Shown: in pieces, positions 26,584-34,327 of the stretch | Layout of the letters: each line of letters starts with the position of its first letter | How positions within the stretch are numbered: the first letter of the stretch is position 1 | DNA from: Actinomycetota bacterium | Lineage (GTDB): Bacteria > Actinomycetota > UBA4738 > HRBIN12 | Reading direction: 5' to 3' | Assembly: GCA_026003015.1 (NCBI GenBank) | Contig: BPGL01000001.1 | Span: 252,922 to 316,921 of the forward strand | DNA length: 64,000 nucleotides | The notes under the pieces: generated by a model | Seen by the model: only the letters and a program-made list of their open reading frames with translations | What the model was told of the DNA's origin: nothing | Databases searched by the model: none | Translations under genes and position numbers: made by a program

Positions 26584-26631
26584 ATACTACATGTTGTGGA
26601 GCTACGAGATCTTCGCCACACCATCTTGACC
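26584..26631 (+). promoter_or_regulatory. Tandem NrdR boxes upstream of nrdJ
   Basis: Box A ATACTACATGTTGTGG (26584-26599) and a weaker box B CCACACCATCTTGACC (26616-26631) are aligned 32 bases apart, about three helical turns, the spacing usual for NrdR operators. I do not see an unambiguous -35/-10 pair around them. Confidence 0.75.
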
Positions 26632-26759
26632 GGACGCGCACGGTGAGGCATCATGCCGAGGCCTGGATCACACGGGTGTAAGTCCTTCCCCACGGGAGGC
26701 GGGGCGAGCCCCGAGGCGCCGGGCCCTCGGCCCGGCCGGTCGGCGACGAGGAGGGCGAC
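26632..26759 (+). ncRNA. Hairpin-rich leader of nrdJ, candidate cis-regulatory RNA
   Basis: Three compact perfect hairpins: GGCA-TCA-TGCC (26647-26657), CGGGG-CGAG-CCCCG (26700-26713) and CCGGGCC-CTC-GGCCCGG (26719-26735). Between them is GGGTGTAAGTCC (26674-26685). No cobalamin-riboswitch B12 box was found. I recall a comparative-genomics RNA motif described upstream of nrdJ genes, but cannot say whether this leader belongs to it. Confidence 0.35.
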
Positions 26760-29480
26760 GTGACGGACGTCGGGACGGTCAGCACGGGACTGCGGTTCGA
26801 GCGGCACTTCACCACCGAGGGGCGCCACCCCTTCGACGAGATCGAGTGGGAGATCCGCGACGCGGTGATCCCGAACGTCAAGGAGGGCGGCAACGCCTTC
26901 GAGCAGCGGGGGGTCGAGTTCCCGTCGTTCTGGTCGCAGAACGCGACGAACATCGTGGCGCAGAAGTACTTCCGGGGACCCCTGGGAACCCCCCAGCGGG
27001 AGTCCAGCGTCCGCCAGCTCGTCTCCCGCGTCGTCGACACGATCACCGGGTGGGGCCGCAAGAACGGCTACTTCGCCTCCGAGCGCGACGCGCAGGTGTT
27101 CGCCGACGAGCTCGCCTACCTGCTCGTGCGCCAGAAGGCCGCGTTCAACTCCCCGGTGTGGTTCAACGTCGGCGTCCCCGACACCCCGCAGCAGTGCTCG
27201 GCGTGCTTCATCCTGTCGGTCGACGACACGATGACCTCGATCCTCAACTGGTACGTCGAGGAGGGGATCATCTTCAAGGGCGGCTCGGGGTCGGGGATCA
27301 ACCTGTCGAGGATCCGCAGCTCCAAGGAGCCCCTCGCGGGCGGGGGCACCGCGAGCGGGCCCGTGTCGTTCATGCGGGGCGCCGACGCGAGCGCGGGCAC
27401 GATCAAGTCCGGCGGCAAGACCCGGCGCGCCGCGAAGATGGTGATCCTGAACGTCGACCACCCCGACATCCGCGACTTCATCTGGTGCAAGGCGATCGAG
27501 GAGCGCAAGGCGCGGGTGCTGCGCGACGCCGGATTCGACATGGACCTCGACGGTCGCGACAGCTACTCGATCCAGTACCAGAACGCGAACAACTCGGTGC
27601 GGGTGACCGACGCGTTCATGCAGGCCGTCGAGGCCGACCAGGACTGGCACCTGAAGGCCGTCCTTACCGGCGAGACCGTGGAGTCGGTGCGCGCCCGCGA
27701 TCTGATGCGCGAGATCGCACAGGCGGCCTGGGAGTGCGCCGACCCGGGGATGCAGTACGACACGACGATCAACGAGTGGCACACGTGCCCGGCGTCGGGG
27801 CGGATCAACGCGTCGAACCCGTGCTCGGAGTACATGCACCTGGACGACAGCGCGTGCAACCTGGCCTCGCTGAACCTGCTGTCGTTCCTCGACGACGACG
27901 GCACGTTCGACGTGGCGTCGTTCCGGCACGCGGTCGAGATCGTGTTCACCGCCCAGGAGATCATCGTCGGGGAGTCCGACTACCCGACCGAGAAGATCGG
28001 GGCGAACGCGCGGGCGTTCCGTCAGCTCGGCCTCGGCTACGCGAACCTCGGGGCGCTCCTGATGGCCCGCGGCCTCGCGTACGACTCCGACGCCGGGCGG
28101 GCCTGGGCCGGCGCGATCACGGCGCTCATGACGGGCTGGGCCTACCGAACGAGCGCCCGGATCGCCGCGGCGATGGGGCCGTTCGCGGGGTACCCCCCGA
28201 ACGCCGACGCGATGCTGCGGGTGATCCGCAAGCACCGAGCCGCGGTCGAGGAGATCGACGCGGACCTCGTGCCCGAGGCGATGCTGTCGGCAGCCAAGCA
28301 GGCCTGGGATGAGGCGATCGCCCTCGGCGAGCGCCACGGGTACCGCAACGCGCAGGCCACGGTGCTCGCGCCGACCGGCACGATCGGCCTCATGATGGAC
28401 TGCGACACGACCGGGATCGAGCCCGAGCTCGCGCTCGTCAAGACGAAGAAGCTCGTCGGCGGCGGCACGATGCGGTTCGTGAACCAGACGGTCCCGCGCG
28501 CCCTCGCGCGACTCGGCTACGCCCCCAACGAGGTCGAGGACATCGTCGCCTACATCGCCGAGCACAACTCGGTGGTGGACGCTCCGCACCTCAAGGAGGA
28601 GCACTACGCGGTCTTCGACACCGCGATGGGCGACCGGCCGATCCACTACATGGGCCACGTGCGCATGATGGCCGCGGCGCAGCCGTTCATCTCCGGCGCG
28701 ATCTCGAAGACCGTGAACATGCCCGAGCATGTGACGGTCGAGGAGGTCGAGCAGCTGTTCATCGAGAGCTGGAAGCTCGGGCTGAAGGCCGTCGCGATCT
28801 ACCGCGACAACTGCAAGGTCGCCCAGCCTCTGTCGGCCGACCGCAAGGCGCCGGCCGCGCAGGCCCAGGCGGTGCCGAGCGAGCTGCCGCAACCGGTGCG
28901 CAAGCGCCTGCCGACCGTGCGACCCTCCACGACGCGCTCGTTCCAGGTCGGCGACGCCGAGGGATACCTCACCGCGGGGTCCTACCCCGACGACGGTCTC
29001 GGTGAGATCTTCCTCAAGACCTCGAAGCAGGGCTCGACCCTGTCGGGGGTGATGGACGCGTTCGCGATCGCGGTGAGCGTGGGGCTGCAGTACGGCGTGC
29101 CGCTCGAGACCTACGTCACGAAGTTCATGAACATGAAGTTCGAGCCGAGCGGGATGACGAACGACCCCGACATCCGGTTCGCCTCCTCGATCGTGGACTA
29201 CGTGTTCCGCCGTCTGGCGCTCGACTACCTGCCGCCGGAGGTCCGCGAGGGTCTGGGGATCCGCTCGATCGAGGAACGCTCGCGCGAGGCCCACGAGGCC
29301 GCCGCGGGCCGGGCGCTGGGCGCCGGGCCAGGGCCGGCGGAGGCCGAGGCGACGTCGGCCGAGCGTCCGAGCGCGAAGGCCCTCGACGCGCCGCTGTGCT
29401 ACGCGTGCGGGTCGAAGATGCAGCCGGCTGGCTCGTGCTACGTGTGCCCGAGCTGCGGGAGCACGAGCGGGTGCTCGTGA
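26760..29480 (+). CDS. nrdJ: Vitamin B12-dependent (class II) ribonucleotide reductase
   Basis: 906 residues. No ATP-cone at the N-terminus. Visible signatures are QQCSACFILSVDDT (about residues 144-157, one of the redox Cys), a GGSGSGINLSRIR nucleotide-site loop, NPCSEYMHLDDSACNLASLN (about 352-371, thiyl Cys and substrate loop), and LAPTGTIGLMMDCDTTGIEP. The C-terminal Cys cluster CYACGSKMQPAGSC ... CPSCGST serves as a metal-binding or redox tail. It reduces ribonucleotides using adenosylcobalamin and needs no oxygen or NrdB partner. GTG 26760 follows GAGGAGG (26748-26754). NrdR boxes upstream indicate repression by NrdR. Confidence 0.97.
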   Translation: MTDVGTVSTGLRFERHFTTEGRHPFDEIEWEIRDAVIPNVKEGGNAFEQRGVEFPSFWSQNATNIVAQKYFRGPLGTPQRESSVRQLVSRVVDTITGWGRKNGYFASERDAQVFADELAYLLVRQKAAFNSPVWFNVGVPDTPQQCSACFILSVDDTMTSILNWYVEEGIIFKGGSGSGINLSRIRSSKEPLAGGGTASGPVSFMRGADASAGTIKSGGKTRRAAKMVILNVDHPDIRDFIWCKAIEERKARVLRDAGFDMDLDGRDSYSIQYQNANNSVRVTDAFMQAVEADQDWHLKAVLTGETVESVRARDLMREIAQAAWECADPGMQYDTTINEWHTCPASGRINASNPCSEYMHLDDSACNLASLNLLSFLDDDGTFDVASFRHAVEIVFTAQEIIVGESDYPTEKIGANARAFRQLGLGYANLGALLMARGLAYDSDAGRAWAGAITALMTGWAYRTSARIAAAMGPFAGYPPNADAMLRVIRKHRAAVEEIDADLVPEAMLSAAKQAWDEAIALGERHGYRNAQATVLAPTGTIGLMMDCDTTGIEPELALVKTKKLVGGGTMRFVNQTVPRALARLGYAPNEVEDIVAYIAEHNSVVDAPHLKEEHYAVFDTAMGDRPIHYMGHVRMMAAAQPFISGAISKTVNMPEHVTVEEVEQLFIESWKLGLKAVAIYRDNCKVAQPLSADRKAPAAQAQAVPSELPQPVRKRLPTVRPSTTRSFQVGDAEGYLTAGSYPDDGLGEIFLKTSKQGSTLSGVMDAFAIAVSVGLQYGVPLETYVTKFMNMKFEPSGMTNDPDIRFASSIVDYVFRRLALDYLPPEVREGLGIRSIEERSREAHEAAAGRALGAGPGPAEAEATSAERPSAKALDAPLCYACGSKMQPAGSCYVCPSCGSTSGCS

Positions 29481-29497
29481 GCGGGTAGGCTGCCGGG

Positions 29498-29962
29498 GTG
29501 CGATCGGAGGGACGAGCCAAGCTCCTTCGGCTGCACCACGTGCAGCTCGCGATGCCGCCCGGCGAGGAGGAGGCAGCGGTCCTGTTCTACGGCGCCATCC
29601 TGGGGCTCACCCAGGTCGAGAAGCCGCCGGAGCTCGCGCCCCGCGGCGGGGTGTGGTTCCGCGAGGGCGAGCTCGAGGTGCACCTCGGGGTCGAGGAGCC
29701 GTTCACGCCGGCCTACAAGGCCCACCCGGCGTTCCTCGTGCGCAACCTCGAGACGCTTCGGGAGCGGATCGAGGCGGCGGGCTACCGGGTGACCGACGAC
29801 GTGCCGCTCGAGGGGTACCTCCGCTGCCACGTGCGCGATCCCTTCGGCAACCGGATCGAGCTCGTGGAGCCGGTCGGCCCCGGCGGCCGGGACGACCGCG
29901 ACGAGAGCGCCGCCGTCTCGGAGCACGGCCCCGGGGCCAACGGCGCGGCCGAGCCGCCGTGA
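29498..29962 (+). CDS. VOC-family (glyoxalase/dioxygenase fold) protein
   Basis: 154 residues of vicinal-oxygen-chelate fold. LHHVQLAMPPGEEEAAVLFY supplies the first metal-type His, VHLGVEEPF lies in the middle, and HVRDPFGNRIELVEP closes the fold with the usual DPFGNRIEL motif and Glu ligand. After residue 130 comes a disordered Gly/Asp-rich tail. Members range from glyoxalases to fosfomycin resistance enzymes and carotenoid-type dioxygenases; the substrate cannot be told. TAGGCT (29486-29491) ends seven bases before GTG 29498, suggesting a leaderless transcript. Confidence 0.85.
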   Translation: MRSEGRAKLLRLHHVQLAMPPGEEEAAVLFYGAILGLTQVEKPPELAPRGGVWFREGELEVHLGVEEPFTPAYKAHPAFLVRNLETLRERIEAAGYRVTDDVPLEGYLRCHVRDPFGNRIELVEPVGPGGRDDRDESAAVSEHGPGANGAAEPP

Positions 29963-29966
29963 GGCC

Positions 29967-30401
29967 ATGGACCTGCCGTTCCTGCGCCTGAGGCCCGATG
30001 CGGAGCTCCCGCGCCCGCAGCACCCGGGCGACGCCGGACTCGATCTTCGCGCCGCGGAGGGGGTCACCGTCGGCCCGGGGGAGCGGGCGATGGTCCCTAC
30101 CGGGGTGGCCGTCGAGATCCCCGATGGGCACGCCGGGCTCGTCCTGCCACGCTCGGGCCTCGCGGCGCGCCGCGGCCTCACCCTCGCCAACGCCCCGGGG
30201 TTGATCGACGCGGGCTACCGGGGCGAGGTGATCGTCGCCGTCGTGAACCTCGACCGAGAGGAGCCGGTCGTGATCGAGCCCGGCGACCGGATCGCCCAGC
30301 TCGTCGTCGTGCCGGTCACCTCGGTGCGGCCCCGCTGGGCCGAGGTCCTGAGCGCCACCCGCCGGGGCGACGGGGGGTTCGGGTCGACGGGGATCTCGTG
30401 A
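29967..30401 (+). CDS. dut: Deoxyuridine 5'-triphosphate nucleotidohydrolase (dUTPase)
   Basis: 144 residues with all five trimeric dUTPase motifs: HPGDAGLDLRA (1), LVLPRSGLAARRGL (2), NAPGLIDAGYRGE (3, with catalytic Asp), GDRIAQLVV (4) and the C-terminal GDGGFGSTG (5). It hydrolyses dUTP to dUMP, lowering uracil in DNA and feeding dTTP synthesis, which fits its place near nrdJ. The stop overlaps the next GTG. Confidence 0.96.
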   Translation: MDLPFLRLRPDAELPRPQHPGDAGLDLRAAEGVTVGPGERAMVPTGVAVEIPDGHAGLVLPRSGLAARRGLTLANAPGLIDAGYRGEVIVAVVNLDREEPVVIEPGDRIAQLVVVPVTSVRPRWAEVLSATRRGDGGFGSTGIS

Positions 30402-30964
30402 GCGGCGACGTCGAGGGCGAGCCCTCCGTGGTGGCCGGCGCGCCGGCGGGGCTCGTTCGGATCGAGCGGAACGCCGACCGCGCCCGGATCGAGGTCGTCC
30501 TGGCCGACGCCTTCGGCACGCGCGAGGTCGGGGCGTTCGTCGACGGCCTGCGCGCGGCGGGGGCCCTCGTCCCGGGCCTCGTCGCCGAGGTCGACGGCCG
30601 CGTCGTCGGCGCGGCGCTCCTCGCGCGGGGCAGCCTGCGGGCCGAGCCCGCTCGGCCGGTCGGCTGGCTCGTGGTGGTCGCGGTGGAGCGGACCCTGCAG
30701 CGCCTCGGGATCGGGACCGCGCTGATCGAGCGGGTGCTCGCGCTCGAGCCCGACGCCCCGATCCTCGCGGCCGGCCCGCGGCGGCTGCTCGAGCGGTTCG
30801 GGTTCGTGCCGCTTGCGCGGGTGGGCCTGGAGCTGCCCGACCCGCCCATCGCCGGGCCGTGGCTCGCGCACGTCCCCCGCAGCCCGTCGCCCGCCGGCGT
30901 CGTGGAGCTGCCGCGGCCCCGCGCGGAGGCGACGCCGGTTGAAGGGGGCGCGGGCGCTGCCTAG
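30398..30964 (+). CDS. GNAT-family N-acetyltransferase
   Basis: 188 residues. GNAT features: LVAEVDGRVVGAALLARG, GWLVVVAVERTLQRLGIGTALIERVL (motif A with the Q/R-x-x-G-x-G/A acetyl-CoA loop near residues 106-112) and RRLLERFGFVPLARVGLEL. Acceptor unknown; small-molecule or protein acetylation is possible. GTG 30398 overlaps the dut stop. The stop TAG (30962-30964) is also the start of the TAGGAT -10 box of the following tRNA gene. Confidence 0.85.
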   Translation: MSGDVEGEPSVVAGAPAGLVRIERNADRARIEVVLADAFGTREVGAFVDGLRAAGALVPGLVAEVDGRVVGAALLARGSLRAEPARPVGWLVVVAVERTLQRLGIGTALIERVLALEPDAPILAAGPRRLLERFGFVPLARVGLELPDPPIAGPWLAHVPRSPSPAGVVELPRPRAEATPVEGGAGAA

Positions 30965-30967
30965 GAT
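30962..30967 (+). promoter_or_regulatory. -10 box of tRNA-Gly, sharing the GNAT stop codon
   Basis: TAGGAT ends ten bases before the tRNA 5' end; its first three bases are the stop codon of the preceding gene. Confidence 0.5.
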
Positions 30968-30976
30968 GGGATGCGC

Positions 30977-31052
<76 letters not shown>

Positions 31053-31221
31053 GGTCAGGGGGGTTGCCGGGCCCTCTGGGGCGCCGCCGGTCACACGGCG
31101 CGTCACGGTCGCTCCGCCGCCGCTGGCGGGTGGCGAGCCCGCCACGATCGCACCTGTAGGGAGCGGGCGTGCTCAGCCGTTCGTTCTTCGAGGGCCCCGA
31201 CCCCGGCCAAGACCCAACAGC

Positions 31222-31641
31222 GTGACGCCGCTCACGGCGCCCAGGACGGCGAGCAGGGCCAACCGCGTGCTGCTGCTCGGTGGAGCCTTCGATGGCGAGG
31301 TGCGTGAGACGACCGGCCCGATGGTGATCCAGCAGATCCAGCGGTTCCACGCCGACCATGCGTTCATCTGCATCGGTGCGATCAGTGCGGATGGGGTCCT
31401 GAGCGACTTCAGCCTGGAGGAGGCGCACGTCGCCGCAGCGATGGTCGAGCGCGCAGGGAGCACGACGGTCCTGGCCGATAGCTCGAAGCTGGGCAAGCTC
31501 TCGCTGGTCGAGGTGTGCCGAGCCGAGGACATCGATCGGCTCATCACGGATCGCGCGCTCCCGCCCGACATGGCGCGCCGCTTCGAGCGGGCGGGTGTCG
31601 AGGTGCGCGTGGCGTCGGTCGGCGAAGCGCTGAGCGCTTGA
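31222..31641 (+). pseudogene. Remnant of a DeoR/GlpR-type regulator (C-terminal sensor domain only)
   Basis: 139 codons matching only the DeoR C-terminal sugar-phosphate-sensing domain: RVLLLGGAFDGEVRETTGP, ADHAFICIGAISADGVLSDFSLEEAHVAA, VLADSSKLGKLSLVEV and RLITDRALP. The N-terminal HTH (about 100 or more residues) is missing, and no HTH coding could be found in the 169 bases back to tRNA-Gly. It sits between tRNA-Gly and tRNA-Cys. Without the HTH it cannot act as a normal repressor; GTG 31222 could still give a small sensor-domain protein. Confidence 0.7.
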
Positions 31642-31719
31642 TCGACAGCCCAGCCCGAACCCGCACCGCAGCGCGATCCCCTCGCTCGGTCGCGGTCCTC
31701 GCCTCCGGTGACTCGGCGC

Positions 31720-31725
31720 TAGACT
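31720..31725 (+). promoter_or_regulatory. -10 box for tRNA-Cys
   Basis: TAGACT, 31 bases before the mature tRNA 5' end; same -10 form as at ruvC, yajC and relA. Confidence 0.35.
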
Positions 31726-31756
31726 CTGTTGGCGTGCCGGGCGACCGGCGAAGCCC

Positions 31757-31828
31757 GGCGGGGTGGCCGAGTGGTTGAGGCAGGGGCCTGCAAAGCCCCG
31801 CACACCGGTTCGATTCCGGTCCCCGCCT
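31757..31828 (+). tRNA. tRNA-Cys (anticodon GCA)
   Basis: Acceptor GGCGGGG/CCCCGCC, anticodon stem GGGGC/GCCCC with loop CTGCAAA, T-arm CCGGTTCGATTCCGG. CCA is not encoded. Confidence 0.95.
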
Positions 31829-31855
31829 CGAGGTGCCCACGCGCTGGGCCCTGCG

Positions 31856-31861
31856 TAGAAT
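31856..31861 (+). promoter_or_regulatory. -10 box for tRNA-Val(GAC)
   Basis: TAGAAT lies nine bases before the tRNA 5' end, in the 42-base gap after tRNA-Cys. Confidence 0.4.
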
Positions 31862-31870
31862 CTGGTCACC

Positions 31871-31942
31871 GGGCGCTTAGCTCAGGGGGAGAGCGCTTCC
31901 TTGACGCGGAAGAGGTCGGAGGTTCAAATCCTCCAGCGCCCA
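31871..31942 (+). tRNA. tRNA-Val (anticodon GAC)
   Basis: Acceptor GGGCGCT/AGCGCCC, anticodon stem CTTCC/GGAAG with loop TTGACGC, T-arm with GGTTCAAATCC. CCA not encoded. Confidence 0.95.
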
Positions 31943-32056
31943 CCGGGAACCGCGACGGCCCCGGATCGTAGGCCGCGCGGCCTTGCATAGGTTCTCCGCC
32001 AGGTCTCCTCCCCGCGCCCTCGTAGCATCCTCGCGGTGGGGTTCACGGCTCGGGGT

Positions 32057-32103
32057 ACGGAAGCGAGCAGGCGCACGGAAGCAACCAGCACGGAAGCGAC
32101 CAG
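32057..32103 (+). repeat. Three 14-bp direct repeats abutting an ABC permease start
   Basis: ACGGAAGCGAGCAG (32057-32070), ACGGAAGCAACCAG (32075-32088) and ACGGAAGCGACCAG (32090-32103); the last touches ATG 32104. Spacings are 18 and 15. They could be a regulator site or a translation-control element; the GGAAG core might also serve as the ribosome site. Confidence 0.6.
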
Positions 32104-33228
32104 ATGTCGATCGCGCTCACGGAGATCCGCCGCAGCCCCCTTCGGTTCGGCCTGCTGACCGCAGCCGTGGGGCTGCTGCTCGCGCTCGTGCTGTTCCTCG
32201 CCACCGTGGGGGGCGCGCTGCTCAGCCGGATCACCGGCGCGCTCGAGCGTCAGTCGGCTCCGGTGCTCGTGTTCGCCGTCGAGGCTCGGCGCAACGTCCA
32301 GGCGAGCCTGATCGCACCGGGCGTCGCGGAGCGGGTCGCGGCGGTGCCGGGGGTCGCGGCGGTCGCTCCCTGGGTGACGCGGGGGTTCACCCTGCGAACC
32401 GGTGCGGGCCTGCGCGACGGGACCTTGATCGGCTACGAGCCGGGAGGTCCCGGTGCGCCGACGGACATCGTGGAGGGACGTTTGCCGCGCATGAACGGCG
32501 AAGCGGTGCTGAGCGCGCTCGACGCCGAGGCAGGGTTCGAGGTGGGGTCCACCGTGCGCGTGCTCCCCGGAGGAAGCCCGCTCGAGATCGTCGGTCTCGC
32601 CGAGGGCGCCAGCTTCGCCGTGCAGCCGACCCTGTTCACCCCCTACGAGGGCTTCACCGCGATCGCCCGGCGCGCCTTCCCGGACGCGGGCCCCGTGCTG
32701 CCATCGGTCCTCGCGGTGGCGCCGGCGCCGGGCGAGGATCCTGTGGCTCTCGCGCGCCGGATCACCGAGGCGGTCCCCGGCGTGGAGGCGCTCGATCGTC
32801 AGACGGCCGTGGCCTCGGTCCCCGGCACCGACGCGATCCGGTCGTCCCTCGGGCTGCTGCTCGGGCTGGCGTTCGTGGTGGTCGTCGTCGTGATCGGGTT
32901 CTTCTTCCTGATCTTCGCGGTGCAGAAGGCCGACGTGTTCACCCTCCTGCTGGCGATGGGAACGCCCGCTCGGAGCCTCGTCGGAGGCCTCGCCCTGCAG
33001 GTCGTGCTGGTGGTCGGCGTCGGGTCGCTGCTCGCGACCGGCCTGCTCGCCGCGCTCGCGACGACGGGCGACCGCGCGTTCCCGATCTCCGTCGATCCCG
33101 GCCTCGCGCTCGGGACCGGTGCCACGGCCGTCGCGCTGTCGCTGCTCGCGGCCCTGGGCGCCGTCCGGAGGATCGTGCGGATCGATCCCGCGGCGGCCGT
33201 CCGCGGCGGAGGGGGTGAGCTCGCATGA
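32104..33228 (+). CDS. FtsX-like ABC transporter permease (first of a pair)
   Basis: 374 residues. An N-terminal helix (about residues 14-42, FGLLTAAVGLLLALVLFLATVG) is followed by an extracytoplasmic domain of about 190 residues, then three helices from about 245 onward (LGLLLGLAFVVVVVVIGFFFLIF) and the FtsX C-terminal block ending RRIVRIDPAAAVRGG. It resembles DevC/LolC-type permeases that work with a LolD-like ATPase. Its stop overlaps the next ATG, and the ATPase is third in the operon. Substrate unknown. Confidence 0.85.
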   Translation: MSIALTEIRRSPLRFGLLTAAVGLLLALVLFLATVGGALLSRITGALERQSAPVLVFAVEARRNVQASLIAPGVAERVAAVPGVAAVAPWVTRGFTLRTGAGLRDGTLIGYEPGGPGAPTDIVEGRLPRMNGEAVLSALDAEAGFEVGSTVRVLPGGSPLEIVGLAEGASFAVQPTLFTPYEGFTAIARRAFPDAGPVLPSVLAVAPAPGEDPVALARRITEAVPGVEALDRQTAVASVPGTDAIRSSLGLLLGLAFVVVVVVIGFFFLIFAVQKADVFTLLLAMGTPARSLVGGLALQVVLVVGVGSLLATGLLAALATTGDRAFPISVDPGLALGTGATAVALSLLAALGAVRRIVRIDPAAAVRGGGGELA

Positions 33229-34325
33229 GGCCCGCGCGGATCGGCGCGACGGAGGTGCTGCGTCGACCCGGGCGGTTCGCGATCACGGCGGCGGTGCTCG
33301 CTCTGCTCGTCGCGCTGCAGGTGGTGCTGTGGGGGCTGCTCGATGGCCTGACGGGCTCGACCACCGGCGCTTACCGGGCCCTCGGGGCGGACCTGCTCGT
33401 CTACGGGCCGGCGAGCCGCGCCGCCCTGCTCCGTTCGCAGGTGTCCCCCGAGCTGCGGGCCCGCGTCGAGGCCGCGGACGGTGTCGCGGCGGTCGGCGGC
33501 CTGGGGGTCACGCTCACGTGGGGGCGGACCGACGGAGCCCCGGTTCCGACGGATCTGGCGGTGTTCGGCTACGAACGGTCGACCGGCCGCCTCCCCGCGC
33601 CGCCGCCTCCGGGCGACGGCCTCGCCGACCGCTCGCTCTCGCAGGAGGGGGTCGCGATCGGGGACGTGCTCGCCGTGGGGCCGCAGGGGGTGCCGATCCG
33701 CGTGAGCGGCTGGGTGCAGGACGCGAGCTACCTCGGCCAGCCGGGGCTGTGGGTGGCCCCGGCGACCTGGCGGCGTGTGCTTGCGACCGCGGCACCCGAT
33801 CGGGTGCTGCCCGAGGGAACCTGGCAGGCGCTCGTCGTGGACGCCGAGGGCGACGCGGCCGCCGTCGCGGCCCGGATCGCCCGTGCGACGGGGGCCGAGG
33901 CCCTACCGCTGGACGAGGCGATCTCACGCCTGCCCGGGGTGGAGGCCCAGCGCGCGTCGTTCCTGCAGTTGATCGGCGCGACGACCCTCGTCGCGGGGCT
34001 CGTCGTGGCGCTGTTCTTCGCCCTCATCACGCTGGAGCGGGTGCGGCTGTTCGGCGTGTTGAAGGCGGTCGGGGTGTCCTCGGCCCAGCTGCTCGGCGCG
34101 CTCGCCCTCCAGGCGCTGACCGTGACGGGGGCCGCCTACGCGGTCGGGGTCGCCGCCGCCGTCGCGCTCGCCCGCGTCGCGCCCGAGGAGGTGCCGATCC
34201 GACTCACGGGAGGCCGCGTGCTGTGGGTGGCGCCGGTCCTGGTGGGCACCGCCCTGCTCGGGCTCGCGACGTCGCTCCGCCGCGTGGTTCGGATCGACCC
34301 GGCGACCGCCGTGGTGGGGAGGTAG
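33225..34325 (+). CDS. FtsX-like ABC transporter permease (second of a pair)
   Basis: 366 residues with the same plan as its upstream partner: helix at about residues 18-42 (FAITAAVLALLVALQVVLWG), external domain, three C-terminal helices from about 245 (FLQLIGATTLVAGLVVALFFALITLE), FtsX-type GVLKAVGVSSAQ and terminal RRVVRIDPATAVVGR. The matching RIDPA(A/T)AV ends of the two permeases suggest a duplicated heterodimeric pair. ATG 33225 overlaps the preceding stop; the ATPase follows after two bases. Confidence 0.85.
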   Translation: MRPARIGATEVLRRPGRFAITAAVLALLVALQVVLWGLLDGLTGSTTGAYRALGADLLVYGPASRAALLRSQVSPELRARVEAADGVAAVGGLGVTLTWGRTDGAPVPTDLAVFGYERSTGRLPAPPPPGDGLADRSLSQEGVAIGDVLAVGPQGVPIRVSGWVQDASYLGQPGLWVAPATWRRVLATAAPDRVLPEGTWQALVVDAEGDAAAVAARIARATGAEALPLDEAISRLPGVEAQRASFLQLIGATTLVAGLVVALFFALITLERVRLFGVLKAVGVSSAQLLGALALQALTVTGAAYAVGVAAAVALARVAPEEVPIRLTGGRVLWVAPVLVGTALLGLATSLRRVVRIDPATAVVGR

Positions 34326-34327
34326 GC

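Noticed and set aside
26632..26759. Cobalamin riboswitch for the B12-dependent reductase
   Set aside because: Looked for the B12-box type GCCACTG core and its partners; not present.
24915..29294. 1459-codon open frame on the minus strand across nrdJ, nrdR and lexA
   Set aside because: Antisense shadow of nrdJ created by high GC; Arg/Asp/His-rich composition, no domain, and the sense genes are certain.
31053..31221. Prophage or integrative element attachment site next to tRNA-Gly
   Set aside because: No duplicated tRNA 3' end, integrase or element genes seen in the window.
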